The translations under genes were made by a program, and so were the position numbers. DNA of 64,000 nucleotides from positions 202,861-266,860 of the forward strand of contig CANGEP010000003.1 in assembly GCA_947452905.1 (NCBI GenBank). Direction: 5' to 3'. This document shows positions 36,761 to 44,309 of this stretch, piece by piece. This DNA comes from Bacteroidota bacterium. GTDB lineage: Bacteria > Bacteroidota > Bacteroidia > Chitinophagales > Chitinophagaceae. Positions within the stretch are counted from its first letter, which is position 1, and every line of letters starts with the position of its first letter. The notes under the pieces were generated by a model, which saw only the letters and a list, made by a program, of their open reading frames with translations, did not search any database and was not told the origin of the DNA.

Positions 36761-37246
36761 TTAATTTTTTGCTTTAAAACTCCAAGTAAATAAAAATTCA
36801 GAAACAATTTCACCGTTTTCATTTGTACCAATCGATTTTGCGACTAATGTTTTACCTTCTTTTGTACGAATGGCTTCTTCAATGGTGTTGGCCATAGCTG
36901 CTCCATCCTCGGTACTAAAATAAATCATACCAGTGGCTTTTTTTACATAGCTCACTTCCATTTTTACCACCAACATACTTACCGAGGGTTGGCGTTTGTA
37001 AATTTGCCCTAAGGCTAGTAAACCCGTACTCATTTCTGCAGCCATTGCTTGAGCAGCAAAATACATCGACTTAAATGGGTTTTTACTAAACCATGTATGC
37101 TTAATCTTTATCACACATTTTTCTTCTGTTAATTCTTGTACACGAAGTCCTACAAAAAAAGCGGCAGGCAACCCTTGTAATAAAAAAAGTTTATACTTTA
37201 AAGGATGGGTGACTAATTGCTTAAAACGATTAAAATTTGGGTTCAT
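36761..37246 (-). CDS. DUF4442 hotdog-fold thioesterase-like protein
   Basis: A 161-residue cytosolic protein with the hotdog pattern: a long helix region KSMYFAAQAMAAEMSTGLLALGQI between strands CVIKIKHTWFSKNP and SMLVVKMEVSYVKKATGMIYFS. DUF4442 proteins resemble PaaI-type acyl-CoA thioesterases, but their substrate is not established. The ATG at 37246 is preferred to a TTG two codons upstream. It is just upstream of the M28 peptidase gene and separated from the DUF5777 gene by a terminator. Confidence 0.87.
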   Translation of the reverse strand: MNPNFNRFKQLVTHPLKYKLFLLQGLPAAFFVGLRVQELTEEKCVIKIKHTWFSKNPFKSMYFAAQAMAAEMSTGLLALGQIYKRQPSVSMLVVKMEVSYVKKATGMIYFSTEDGAAMANTIEEAIRTKEGKTLVAKSIGTNENGEIVSEFLFTWSFKAKN

Positions 37247-37257
37247 ACCCAAATATA

Positions 37258-37299
37258 CTAAAAAAGGGATGAGGTAACAGTTTGTACCACATCCCTTTA
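37258..37299 (-). terminator. Terminator of the leftward cytochrome/DUF5777 operon
   Basis: Stem AAAGGGATG / CATCCCTTT extended by GGTA/TACC across one A-A mismatch, followed on the minus strand by TTTTT. It comes 26 bases after the DUF5777 stop. Confidence 0.82.
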
Positions 37300-37324
37300 G
37301 ACTCTTTTGATAAGTAAAATACGG

Positions 37325-38242
37325 CTACTTGCCCATAAACATACTTCGGTTAATAGTAAAGCCTATGGCCATTCCTTCTCCACTTAATTTATTGCTGTTT
37401 CTAGATAATTGATCGATACAAGAGGAGAATGTGGTATTGCCAATGTAAAAGTGAAATTGGTGACCTCCAGAATTTACTTCGATACCCACCGAAACCAAAT
37501 TAGGTTCATAATTTAAAATTGCACCATTGCTGGTTAATACATTTTCAAACATATTTAATTGACGAGAATACTCGAAATCTAAGCTTAGTACATCGGTTAA
37601 TTTGTATTTTCCCCCAAGGCCTACTGAGTATACTTCGTTATCATTATTTATCCCATAAGGCACTTTATTAAAATGAACAATAGTGGGAGATAATTGCAAA
37701 GAGAGTTTGTCATTAAACTTACGAGAAATTAAAATTTGATTCATGTAATTAAATCTATCTCCGGCAAAAGTGATTGTTTTATCAGGAGCAGTATTTACAT
37801 TGAATAGTGAAAACAAAGCCACAGATACCGGTATGTTTTTGGCGCCTGTTTGTTGACGTATAAATTTAATTTTTGAAAATCCCTCATATTTAGAACTTCC
37901 AGAAGCTCCAGCTCCTATGTTTAACCATCTGAGTAAAGAATAGTCAAATGATAAATAAGTATATGCTACACCAGAGTTAAGTCCTAATAATTGAGCGCCC
38001 ATTTGTGACTCAGCCCCTTTGTTATAAATATTACTAAAATGGTGAGAGATCATAAATTGTAAAAAACCCTTGCCTCCCATTTCTGTACTTTGGGTATTAA
38101 TAATTTTAGTTGTACTAAAAACATTTTTAGTGATTTTAACTTTTGGCTTTACTTCGGTAACAGTTATAGTGGAATCCGTTTGAGCTATAGATTGACTAAG
38201 TAAACCAAGGCATATAATAGTAAGTGTAAATATTTTTTTCAT
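37325..38242 (-). CDS. DUF5777-type outer-membrane beta-barrel protein
   Basis: A 305-residue exported protein with a signal peptide ending in SIAQ. The pattern MGGKGFLQFMISHHFSNIYNKG followed by alternating amphipathic strands (YTYLSFDYSLLRWLNIGAGAS, KLSLQLSPTIVHFNKVPYG, LSLDFEYSRQLN, HQFHFYIGNT) fits DUF5777 membrane-bound barrels. It is the last gene of a leftward operon after two cytochrome-like lipoproteins, ending at a terminator. Whether the barrel forms a pore for those proteins, as in porin-cytochrome conduits, is only a hypothesis. Confidence 0.82.
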   Translation of the reverse strand: MKKIFTLTIICLGLLSQSIAQTDSTITVTEVKPKVKITKNVFSTTKIINTQSTEMGGKGFLQFMISHHFSNIYNKGAESQMGAQLLGLNSGVAYTYLSFDYSLLRWLNIGAGASGSSKYEGFSKIKFIRQQTGAKNIPVSVALFSLFNVNTAPDKTITFAGDRFNYMNQILISRKFNDKLSLQLSPTIVHFNKVPYGINNDNEVYSVGLGGKYKLTDVLSLDFEYSRQLNMFENVLTSNGAILNYEPNLVSVGIEVNSGGHQFHFYIGNTTFSSCIDQLSRNSNKLSGEGMAIGFTINRSMFMGK

Positions 38243-38272
38243 AATGTAATTTTTAATGGATGTTGAAGATTA

Positions 38273-38890
38273 CTATTGAGCTTGACCTTGTGCAATCCAT
38301 GTTGCAATAGTTTGTGTAGTACATGTGTTAAGGCTAAGTACTGGCCCTGGATGGCCTGTGGCACCGCCACTTTTCATCATTGCTGATAAAATAGCTTTAT
38401 CATTAACCATAGTACTATAACTTAAAACCGGTGATACTGTTCCATGACAAGTAGAACTTTTACATGTGCTGTTATAGATGGGTAAAATATTGGCAGTGTA
38501 TGTTATGGTTCCTGAAACAATACAACCACCACCATCATCTTTAGCACCTTGAGCAATCCATGCTTGCATTACTGCTTTTTGTGTTGGAGTAAAACGAACA
38601 CCACCATCTCCTGGATGTTTGGTAGTGTCTGTAACCATATCTTTAAAAGTAGTAACCCTTGCTAATATAGTGGGGTAAAATATAGTATCTAAATGAGAAA
38701 ATTGAACTGCGGTGCTACTCACTCCATTATTATGACAACCACATCCTCCAGCAGTTACTATGGGAACAATTTCGCTTCTAAAGGAAACTGTTGGCAAGCT
38801 TTCAATATCAGATTTATTCTTGTAACAAGAAGAGAAAGTACTAAGTACAATTGTTGCAAGACTGGCCATTGTTATTAATCTTATTTTCAT
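38273..38890 (-). CDS. Cytochrome c-like lipoprotein with CX4CH and shortened CXCH motifs
   Basis: A 205-residue lipoprotein (lipobox TFSSC, Cys22). Two repeats share the pattern I.PI....C..CH: the first reads GGCGCH (only one residue between Cys), the second STCKSSTCHG (CX4CH). Each repeat ends with TxxHPG or GHPG and AWIAQGA / TWIAQG, as in small cytochrome c domains. The standard CXXCH is absent, so heme attachment would need tolerant maturation, or the first site may be heme-free. It is 30 bases upstream of the DUF5777 gene and 30 bases after the larger lipoprotein gene. Confidence 0.72.
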   Translation of the reverse strand: MKIRLITMASLATIVLSTFSSCYKNKSDIESLPTVSFRSEIVPIVTAGGCGCHNNGVSSTAVQFSHLDTIFYPTILARVTTFKDMVTDTTKHPGDGGVRFTPTQKAVMQAWIAQGAKDDGGGCIVSGTITYTANILPIYNSTCKSSTCHGTVSPVLSYSTMVNDKAILSAMMKSGGATGHPGPVLSLNTCTTQTIATWIAQGQAQ

Positions 38891-38920
38891 ATCTCTAAAA
38901 TTTGAGTGACTTGAATTTTG

Positions 38921-40117
38921 TTACTTAGTAATTAATTTTCCTGATACTTTGTATTTATAAATACCTGTACCTGTTATACCATATTTCCATACATCTGGAA
39001 TATTTGGATCAGAAAAATACCAGGCTTTTATAAGTGCTATTTCGGCAGGTTTAATACCCCCATCTTGATTGGCCATGCCGCCAGTATTTGAGGTAGTAAA
39101 TACCCCTGTTCTTGGATTAGCCATGAGCATAGTAGAATCTAATCGATAAATAATACTACTAGTTGTATTGTATATGTCTCCCTTAACATAATAGGCTTTT
39201 TTAGAAGTAGGATCTGTATAGGCTACTGCAGTATTACTTCTTATACCTTTAGGATAATTAATATCAAATAGGATATCATCGTAATTATTTAAAGGGCCTC
39301 TTGTGCTTACTGCAGATACTGGAGTAGAAAATGTTTTAAAAGGTCTAAAGCTCGCATTGGCTAAAGTATCGGCATAAAATTTTCTAACACTATCTTTATA
39401 GGCTTGTAAAAATGTAGCGCGTACAGCATTACTTGTAAGTTGACAATAAACTGTGTTCACTGCAGTGACTGGATTGGTATAAGTCCATTGTGCAGTATCC
39501 GCAGTAGTTAAACCAGTTAACAAACCTTTTCTGGCCCAGCCACCGGTACTAGTAGCTTCATTATGACAATTACCTGAGGTACATCCACCACTAATAATTG
39601 AAATCGCTGCGGGTCTAAAATCGTTGAGATCTGGTTTTTCCTTTGCGCCATTTAAAATCCAATTATAAATAATTCCTTTATCGGAAGCTGCCACTTCGGT
39701 ATTAGAACTAACTGGTGGCATGGCTTTGTTAAAATCGTTGGTGGTAATATATACCCATAATTTACTACCCGCTGGATCTTTAGGGCTCACATATTTCATC
39801 ACATCAGCATAGGTTTCAAACTTAGGACTAATAGGGCCTCCATGACAATTGGCTGTGGCACAATCTTGTGTTAAAATACTCAATACTCCTCTAAAATTAA
39901 TACTGTCATTTTTGCTAGGATTTATATCTGCCATGGCAACAATATTGCTACTATAAAAAGCGGAATATACAGTGCTATCTGCCATACCCTTGTAGGATCT
40001 GTCCAATCCTTGTATGGTAGCCGTACTATCTTCTTTTTTACATTGAATAGAAAGTGTAGTAATGGATACCCCAACCAACAACACTGTGATGAGCTTGACC
40101 AAAGAATTTTTTCTCAT
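38921..40117 (-). CDS. Larger cytochrome c-like lipoprotein with two CX4CH motifs
   Basis: A 398-residue lipoprotein. ATG at 40117 gives the signal MRKNSLVKLITVLLVGVSITTLSIQC with the lipidated Cys. Domain 1 has CATANCHGG (CX4CH) and a downstream KAMPPVSS Met-ligand motif ending in IIYNWILNGA. Domain 2 has SGGCTSGNCHNEA (CX4CH). The C-terminal half has no recognised domain and ends near IKAWYFSDPNIPDVW. The pattern resembles planctomycete-type small cytochromes (PSCyt1). It heads the leftward operon, divergent from the cytochrome c gene at 40382. Confidence 0.75.
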   Translation of the reverse strand: MRKNSLVKLITVLLVGVSITTLSIQCKKEDSTATIQGLDRSYKGMADSTVYSAFYSSNIVAMADINPSKNDSINFRGVLSILTQDCATANCHGGPISPKFETYADVMKYVSPKDPAGSKLWVYITTNDFNKAMPPVSSNTEVAASDKGIIYNWILNGAKEKPDLNDFRPAAISIISGGCTSGNCHNEATSTGGWARKGLLTGLTTADTAQWTYTNPVTAVNTVYCQLTSNAVRATFLQAYKDSVRKFYADTLANASFRPFKTFSTPVSAVSTRGPLNNYDDILFDINYPKGIRSNTAVAYTDPTSKKAYYVKGDIYNTTSSIIYRLDSTMLMANPRTGVFTTSNTGGMANQDGGIKPAEIALIKAWYFSDPNIPDVWKYGITGTGIYKYKVSGKLITK

Positions 40118-40381
40118 AAATAAAAAATTTAACTGTGAAAGAAATTGCTTCTTGATAATCGTAGAAGCCAAGAAATCAACATACTGCGAAATGGTTTAAT
40201 ATATAGTCTACCATTTTGATTGCACAAAACTAGTATGGCTTATTCCCTCCAATTATGACATTCATCAGAAATTAAAATGATACTGCTCATCTAAACATAA
40301 CTGATGAAACTCATCTTTTTTAATGACCGCTATCATTGAACAGCATTTGTCATTATTCTAACCTTTGTGCTATCAAAATAT
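40118..40381. promoter_or_regulatory. Divergent promoter region of the redox cluster with inverted repeats
   Basis: 264 bases between the two halves of the redox cluster. TTCATCAG at 40261-40268 and CTGATGAA at 40301-40308 are perfect inverted 8-mers, and GATGAaacTCATC at 40303-40315 is a tighter repeat sharing one arm. TCATC occurs on either strand several times within 55 bases. This could be an array of half-sites for one regulator controlling both halves together. Confidence 0.4.
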
Positions 40382-40783
40382 ATGCAAATGAAAAATTTAA
40401 CAATGCTTTCTTTAGTGGTTGTATTTATCACGGCTGCTAGTTTTACCATGTTTCAAAAACCATGGACGGTTCCTGCTGATAAAGCTAAAATGGCAAATCC
40501 AGTAAAAACAAGTGCAGCATCTGTGTCTGAAGGAAAAGCTTTATGGAGTCAACATTGTGCCTCTTGTCATGGTAAAGCGGGTTTGGGAGATGGTTCAAAA
40601 GCTTCTACCTTAGAAACTACACCACCTGATTTTAGCAAAGCTGCTTTTCAGGGTCAAACAGACGGAGCTTTATTTTATAAGACATCAGAAGGTCGTGATG
40701 ATATGCCAAGTTTTAAAAAGAAAATACCAGATCAAGAAGATATTTGGAATTTGGTAAACTATATGCGCAGTTTAAAAAAATAG
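40382..40783 (+). CDS. Periplasmic class I-type mono-heme cytochrome c
   Basis: A 133-residue exported cytochrome. One transmembrane or signal segment (about 7-25) precedes the heme site CASCHG (Cys59-His63) and the sixth-ligand region DDMPSFKKKIPDQEDIWNLVNYMRSL. The canonical CXXCH contrasts with the CX4CH motifs of the divergent lipoproteins. ATG at 40382 or 40388 are both plausible; a GTG at 40367 is also in frame. It is first in a rightward operon leading to the ferredoxin-like and NrfD-like genes and probably accepts or donates electrons in the periplasm. Confidence 0.9.
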   Translation: MQMKNLTMLSLVVVFITAASFTMFQKPWTVPADKAKMANPVKTSAASVSEGKALWSQHCASCHGKAGLGDGSKASTLETTPPDFSKAAFQGQTDGALFYKTSEGRDDMPSFKKKIPDQEDIWNLVNYMRSLKK

Positions 40784-40812
40784 CAAGCTCAATTTTACAT
40801 AATAATTAATGT

Positions 40813-41049
40813 ATGAACAACAGAAGAAAACTAATTGCCAGTATAAGTGCACTTGGCTTATTTCCACTTGTAAAACTTGGGTTCTTAACTAAAAAGAAAG
40901 AAATGATTAGTTGTGCTCCCGAAATTAAAACCATGAAAATGCTTACTCAAGATGGAAGGCTTGTGGAAGTGGATATCGCTAAATTAAATGGTGCTAAAGA
41001 AAAAATATCTAATAAGCAATTACAAGATTGGGTTAAAAAAGAACTGTAA
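40813..41049 (+). CDS. Small Tat-signal-like protein sharing a motif with the ferredoxin subunit
   Basis: A 78-residue protein of no known family. It begins NNRRKLIASISALGLFPLVKLG, resembling a Tat or uncleaved signal segment. The mature part carries KMLTQDGRLVEVDIAKLNG, which closely matches VKLLSVDGEVIEVDKAFLK in the N-terminal linker of the next gene's product (residues about 46-64). It has one Cys and no heme motif. Its position between cytochrome c and the iron-sulfur subunit (15 bases before it) suggests a small subunit or assembly partner (inference). Confidence 0.7.
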   Translation: MNNRRKLIASISALGLFPLVKLGFLTKKKEMISCAPEIKTMKMLTQDGRLVEVDIAKLNGAKEKISNKQLQDWVKKEL

Positions 41050-41064
41050 TTAAAATAGTGTGGC

Positions 41065-41994
41065 ATGAAAATAAACGAAAATTCAAGAAGAGATTTTTTA
41101 GCTGCCGGTTTAATGGCTAGTGCGGCTTTAGCAGGTTGTAGTAGTAAAAATCCATTTACCCCAGATGAATTGGGAGAAGTAAAGCCTTCGGGTGAAATGG
41201 TAAAATTACTTTCGGTTGATGGAGAAGTAATTGAGGTGGATAAAGCATTTTTAAAACCAGTACCCGACTTGCCATCTGTTTCTAATGATGATGCAAGAGT
41301 TGGAATACCAGGAAAAAAATTTGCGATGGTGATTGATTTGTCTAGATGTAAGAGTTTAAAAAAATGTCAAACTGCTTGTAATCATATGCATCACATTCAT
41401 CCAGGTCAAAACTGGATAAAAGTGTATCCTATGCAAGAGTCCGAAAAAACTGCTCCTTATTGGCAACCTACTACTTGTATGCATTGCGACGAACCTCCTT
41501 GTGTAAAAGTTTGTCCTGTAGATGCTACTTTTAAAAGGAAAGACGGTATTGTTTTAATAGATAGTGATCGTTGTGTGGGATGTCGTTTTTGTATGGCGGC
41601 TTGCCCCTATTCTTCCAGGGTATTTAACTGGGAAGAGCCTACCATTGAAAAAGAAGTTGCCCATCAACCTTATTCTTGTGAAACAAGTGTTCCGCAAAAA
41701 AAAGGAACAGTAGGTAAATGTGATTTTTGTCCAGATATGGTTCGCCAGGGCTCTTTACCACATTGCGTTTCGGCTTGCCCCAATGGCGTATTCTTTTTTG
41801 GGGATATTCTCGAAGATTCAATAACTAATGGTTCAGAAACTTTTAGATTTAGTGAGTTAATTAAAGATAAAGCGGGTTACCGTTTAATGGAAGACTTAGG
41901 AACTAAACCAAGTGTTTATTATTTACCTCCTGTAAACAGAAACTTCCCTTTTGAAAATCACGAATCCGAGAAAGCTGAAGAAAAAAAATCATAG
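41065..41994 (+). CDS. Tat-exported NrfC/HybA-like iron-sulfur subunit
   Basis: A 309-residue periplasmic electron-transfer protein. NSRRDFLAAG plus lipobox-like ALAGC (Cys25) marks Tat export and possible lipidation. Four Cys clusters: the first has Cys95, Cys101 and Cys105 but Leu98 where a fourth Cys is expected; the others are complete (138/141/146/150; 170/173/176/180; 219/222/234/238). NrfC/HybA proteins pass electrons between a membrane quinone subunit and a catalytic or cytochrome partner. The NrfD-like gene follows by 19 bases. No molybdopterin or hydrogenase catalytic gene is present. Confidence 0.9.
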   Translation: MKINENSRRDFLAAGLMASAALAGCSSKNPFTPDELGEVKPSGEMVKLLSVDGEVIEVDKAFLKPVPDLPSVSNDDARVGIPGKKFAMVIDLSRCKSLKKCQTACNHMHHIHPGQNWIKVYPMQESEKTAPYWQPTTCMHCDEPPCVKVCPVDATFKRKDGIVLIDSDRCVGCRFCMAACPYSSRVFNWEEPTIEKEVAHQPYSCETSVPQKKGTVGKCDFCPDMVRQGSLPHCVSACPNGVFFFGDILEDSITNGSETFRFSELIKDKAGYRLMEDLGTKPSVYYLPPVNRNFPFENHESEKAEEKKS

Positions 41995-42013
41995 TTCATT
42001 AAAATAGTACATC

Positions 42014-43333
42014 GTGGAAAAATTAGCTGAAAATAAAATAATTGAAGACTTGCTACCACAAAAATTTGGGAAACAAGGAGTCATTTGGGTAATAAGTTTA
42101 ATGATTGTTTGTGCAATAGGTGCGTTTGCTTATGCAAGACAATTATATTATGGTTTAGAAGTAACCGCGTTAAGAGATTATGTATCCTGGGGTATTTATA
42201 TTTCTAATTTTGTATTTTTTGTAGCTATTAGTTTAGTTGGATCTTTAATAACAGCGGTGCTAAGACTCACGGATGTTCACTGGAGCACACCTCTAACAAG
42301 AATCGCAGAAATAATTGCAGTATCTGCTATTGCCTTTGCAGGATTGATTATAATAGTGGATATGGGGCGTCCCGATCGTTTTTATAATTTATTTACACAT
42401 GGTCGTTTACAATCACCTATCATCTGGGATGTAATTGTAATTACAACTTATTTATTTGTGAGTTTACTATTATTATATTTTCCTTTGCTGCCAGATTTAA
42501 AAATTATGATTGGTTTTAAAGAACGCAATGGCAAGTGGTTACAAAAATTATATGAATTCTTAGGTTCTTTTTGGAAAAATAAACCAGCACAATTTAAAAT
42601 CACCAATAGGGCTATTCATATTTTATCTGTTACTATTATTCCTGTTGCCTTTGCTATTCACACTGTAACTTCTTGGTTATTTGCCACTACCTATAGGCCA
42701 GGTTGGGATAGTACTAACTTTGGTGCTTATTTTATTTCAGGTGCTTTTTTAGTGGGTGCAGGAGGCGTATTAATTGCTATGTATGTTTTTAGAACTCATT
42801 ACAAATTGGAAAAATATATTACCAACGATCATTTCGATAAAATGGGGAAAGTTGTGGTATTGCTTGCTTTAATTTATTTATACTTTAATATTAATGAATT
42901 TTTAGTGCCCGCTTTTAAAATGAAAAAATCCGAAGAAGAACATTTAATGGGTTTATTTACAGGAGAATTTTCACCTATTTTTTGGTTTGCTATTTCTACT
43001 TCTATGTTAATTCCAATTCTTATTTTGATTACTAAAACGGGCCGTAAACCCAATGCAGCTTTCGTTGCTGGCATACTCGTAGTAGTTGGGTCTTGGTTTA
43101 AAAGGTATTTAATTGTAACACCAACCTTACTTCACCCATTTTTACCCATGCACGATGTGCCTACTACTTATACTCATTATTTTCCTACCTGGGAAGAATG
43201 GGCTATCGCAGGGGGATCACTAGCTGGCGCTTTATTAGTGATTACATTTTTTGCTAGAATTTTCCCCATCATTCCTATTCATGAAACAATAATTGAAGCT
43301 GCTAACGAAAACTTGCCCCATGAAAATGTTTAA
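42014..43333 (+). CDS. NrfD/HybB-type quinone-reactive membrane subunit
   Basis: A 439-residue polytopic inner-membrane protein with about 9-10 helices, starting from a GTG at 42014. DYVSWGIYISNFVFFVAISLVGSLITAVLRL and VDMGRPDRFYNLFTHGRLQSPIIWDV are typical of the NrfD/PsrC/HybB family, and HTVTSWLFATTYRPGWDSTNFGAYF lies at the periplasmic end. Members exchange electrons between menaquinol and an attached iron-sulfur protein, here the product of the gene 19 bases upstream. The 3' end overlaps the next gene by 14 bases, implying translational coupling. Confidence 0.9.
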   Translation: MEKLAENKIIEDLLPQKFGKQGVIWVISLMIVCAIGAFAYARQLYYGLEVTALRDYVSWGIYISNFVFFVAISLVGSLITAVLRLTDVHWSTPLTRIAEIIAVSAIAFAGLIIIVDMGRPDRFYNLFTHGRLQSPIIWDVIVITTYLFVSLLLLYFPLLPDLKIMIGFKERNGKWLQKLYEFLGSFWKNKPAQFKITNRAIHILSVTIIPVAFAIHTVTSWLFATTYRPGWDSTNFGAYFISGAFLVGAGGVLIAMYVFRTHYKLEKYITNDHFDKMGKVVVLLALIYLYFNINEFLVPAFKMKKSEEEHLMGLFTGEFSPIFWFAISTSMLIPILILITKTGRKPNAAFVAGILVVVGSWFKRYLIVTPTLLHPFLPMHDVPTTYTHYFPTWEEWAIAGGSLAGALLVITFFARIFPIIPIHETIIEAANENLPHENV

Positions 43334-44195
43334 ATTTTGGTTACTCCCAATGGTTTGGATAATTGTATTTACACCAGCTATTTTAGTTGGTCAAACCGCC
43401 GATAAAAACACTTTGTCTTTAAATATTAAATATTTTAACGACTATAATATTACACATCATTTATTAATTTCTGCAAAGTCTAAAATAGAGGGGAAGTTTC
43501 AACAAATTCCCAATATACCTGTTCAGGTTTTTATAAGCAGCGATGCCAATAAAGCCAACTTAATTGGTAAAGGAGTTACCAATGCAAAAGGGGTATTACT
43601 CATTAATATTCCTGCAGTAGCACAAGCGGAATGGTTAAAATCACCGAATCAAAACTTTATTGCTGTTTCGCCAGCTACTCAAAAATTTGAAGAAGGTCGA
43701 GGAGAACTAACTATTACTAAAGCAAAAATTAAAATTGATACTACGGCAGGCCATATTATTACGGCTAAATTAGTTGCATTGGTTGATACTACATGGACAG
43801 CAATCGCAGCTGTAGATATGGTAGTGGGAGTTAAAAGATTAAGTAGTATTTTAAATGCTAACGAAACTGCAAGCTATCCCACTGATTCAAGTGGATTAGT
43901 ACAAGCTGAATTCAAAAGAGATAGCATTCCGGGAGACGCCAAAGGCAATATAACTATTGTTGCGGCAGTTTTAGACAATGATATTTATGGAAATTTAAAT
44001 GCAGAGATGGTAGTGCCTTGGGGAAAATATTATACTTATGAATCTAATTTTGATCATCGTACCTTATTTGCTAGAAGAGGACATTCACCTATTTGGTTAG
44101 CGCTTTTAGCATATACCATTGTGGTGGCTGTTTGGTCTGTAATCATTTATTTATTTTTTCAAATTAAACAAATTCAAAAAATTGGGATAGAGTAG
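43320..44195 (+). CDS. Membrane-anchored periplasmic protein of the redox cluster
   Basis: A 291-residue protein with no family I recognise. A signal peptide (to about residue 25, ending LVGQ) is followed by beta-rich sequence with VPVQVFISSDANKANLIGKGVTNAKGVLLINIP, an Ig-like/carrier-sandwich pattern that recurs later (TDSSGLVQAEF). One C-terminal helix (LALLAYTIVVAVWSVIIYLFF) anchors it in the inner membrane. The start at 43320 overlaps the NrfD-like stop; a longer frame begins at 43293. Probably a structural or tethering subunit of the NrfD complex (inference). Confidence 0.7.
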   Translation: MKMFKFWLLPMVWIIVFTPAILVGQTADKNTLSLNIKYFNDYNITHHLLISAKSKIEGKFQQIPNIPVQVFISSDANKANLIGKGVTNAKGVLLINIPAVAQAEWLKSPNQNFIAVSPATQKFEEGRGELTITKAKIKIDTTAGHIITAKLVALVDTTWTAIAAVDMVVGVKRLSSILNANETASYPTDSSGLVQAEFKRDSIPGDAKGNITIVAAVLDNDIYGNLNAEMVVPWGKYYTYESNFDHRTLFARRGHSPIWLALLAYTIVVAVWSVIIYLFFQIKQIQKIGIE

Positions 44196-44218
44196 GCTGA
44201 AGTTTGATGTTTTGATGA

Positions 44219-44252
44219 AGAAAGGCGCTCTTTGAGCGCCTTTCTGATTTTT
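44219..44252. terminator. Terminator of the rightward redox operon
   Basis: Stem AGAAAGGCGCTC / GAGCGCCTTTCT with a three-base loop followed by GATTTTT. It separates the redox operon from the D-amino-acid operon. Confidence 0.87.
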
Positions 44253-44309
44253 AGGAGTTTATTTTTTACAGATAAAATCTTACATTTAAAGCAACAAACA
44301 AAAACGATT

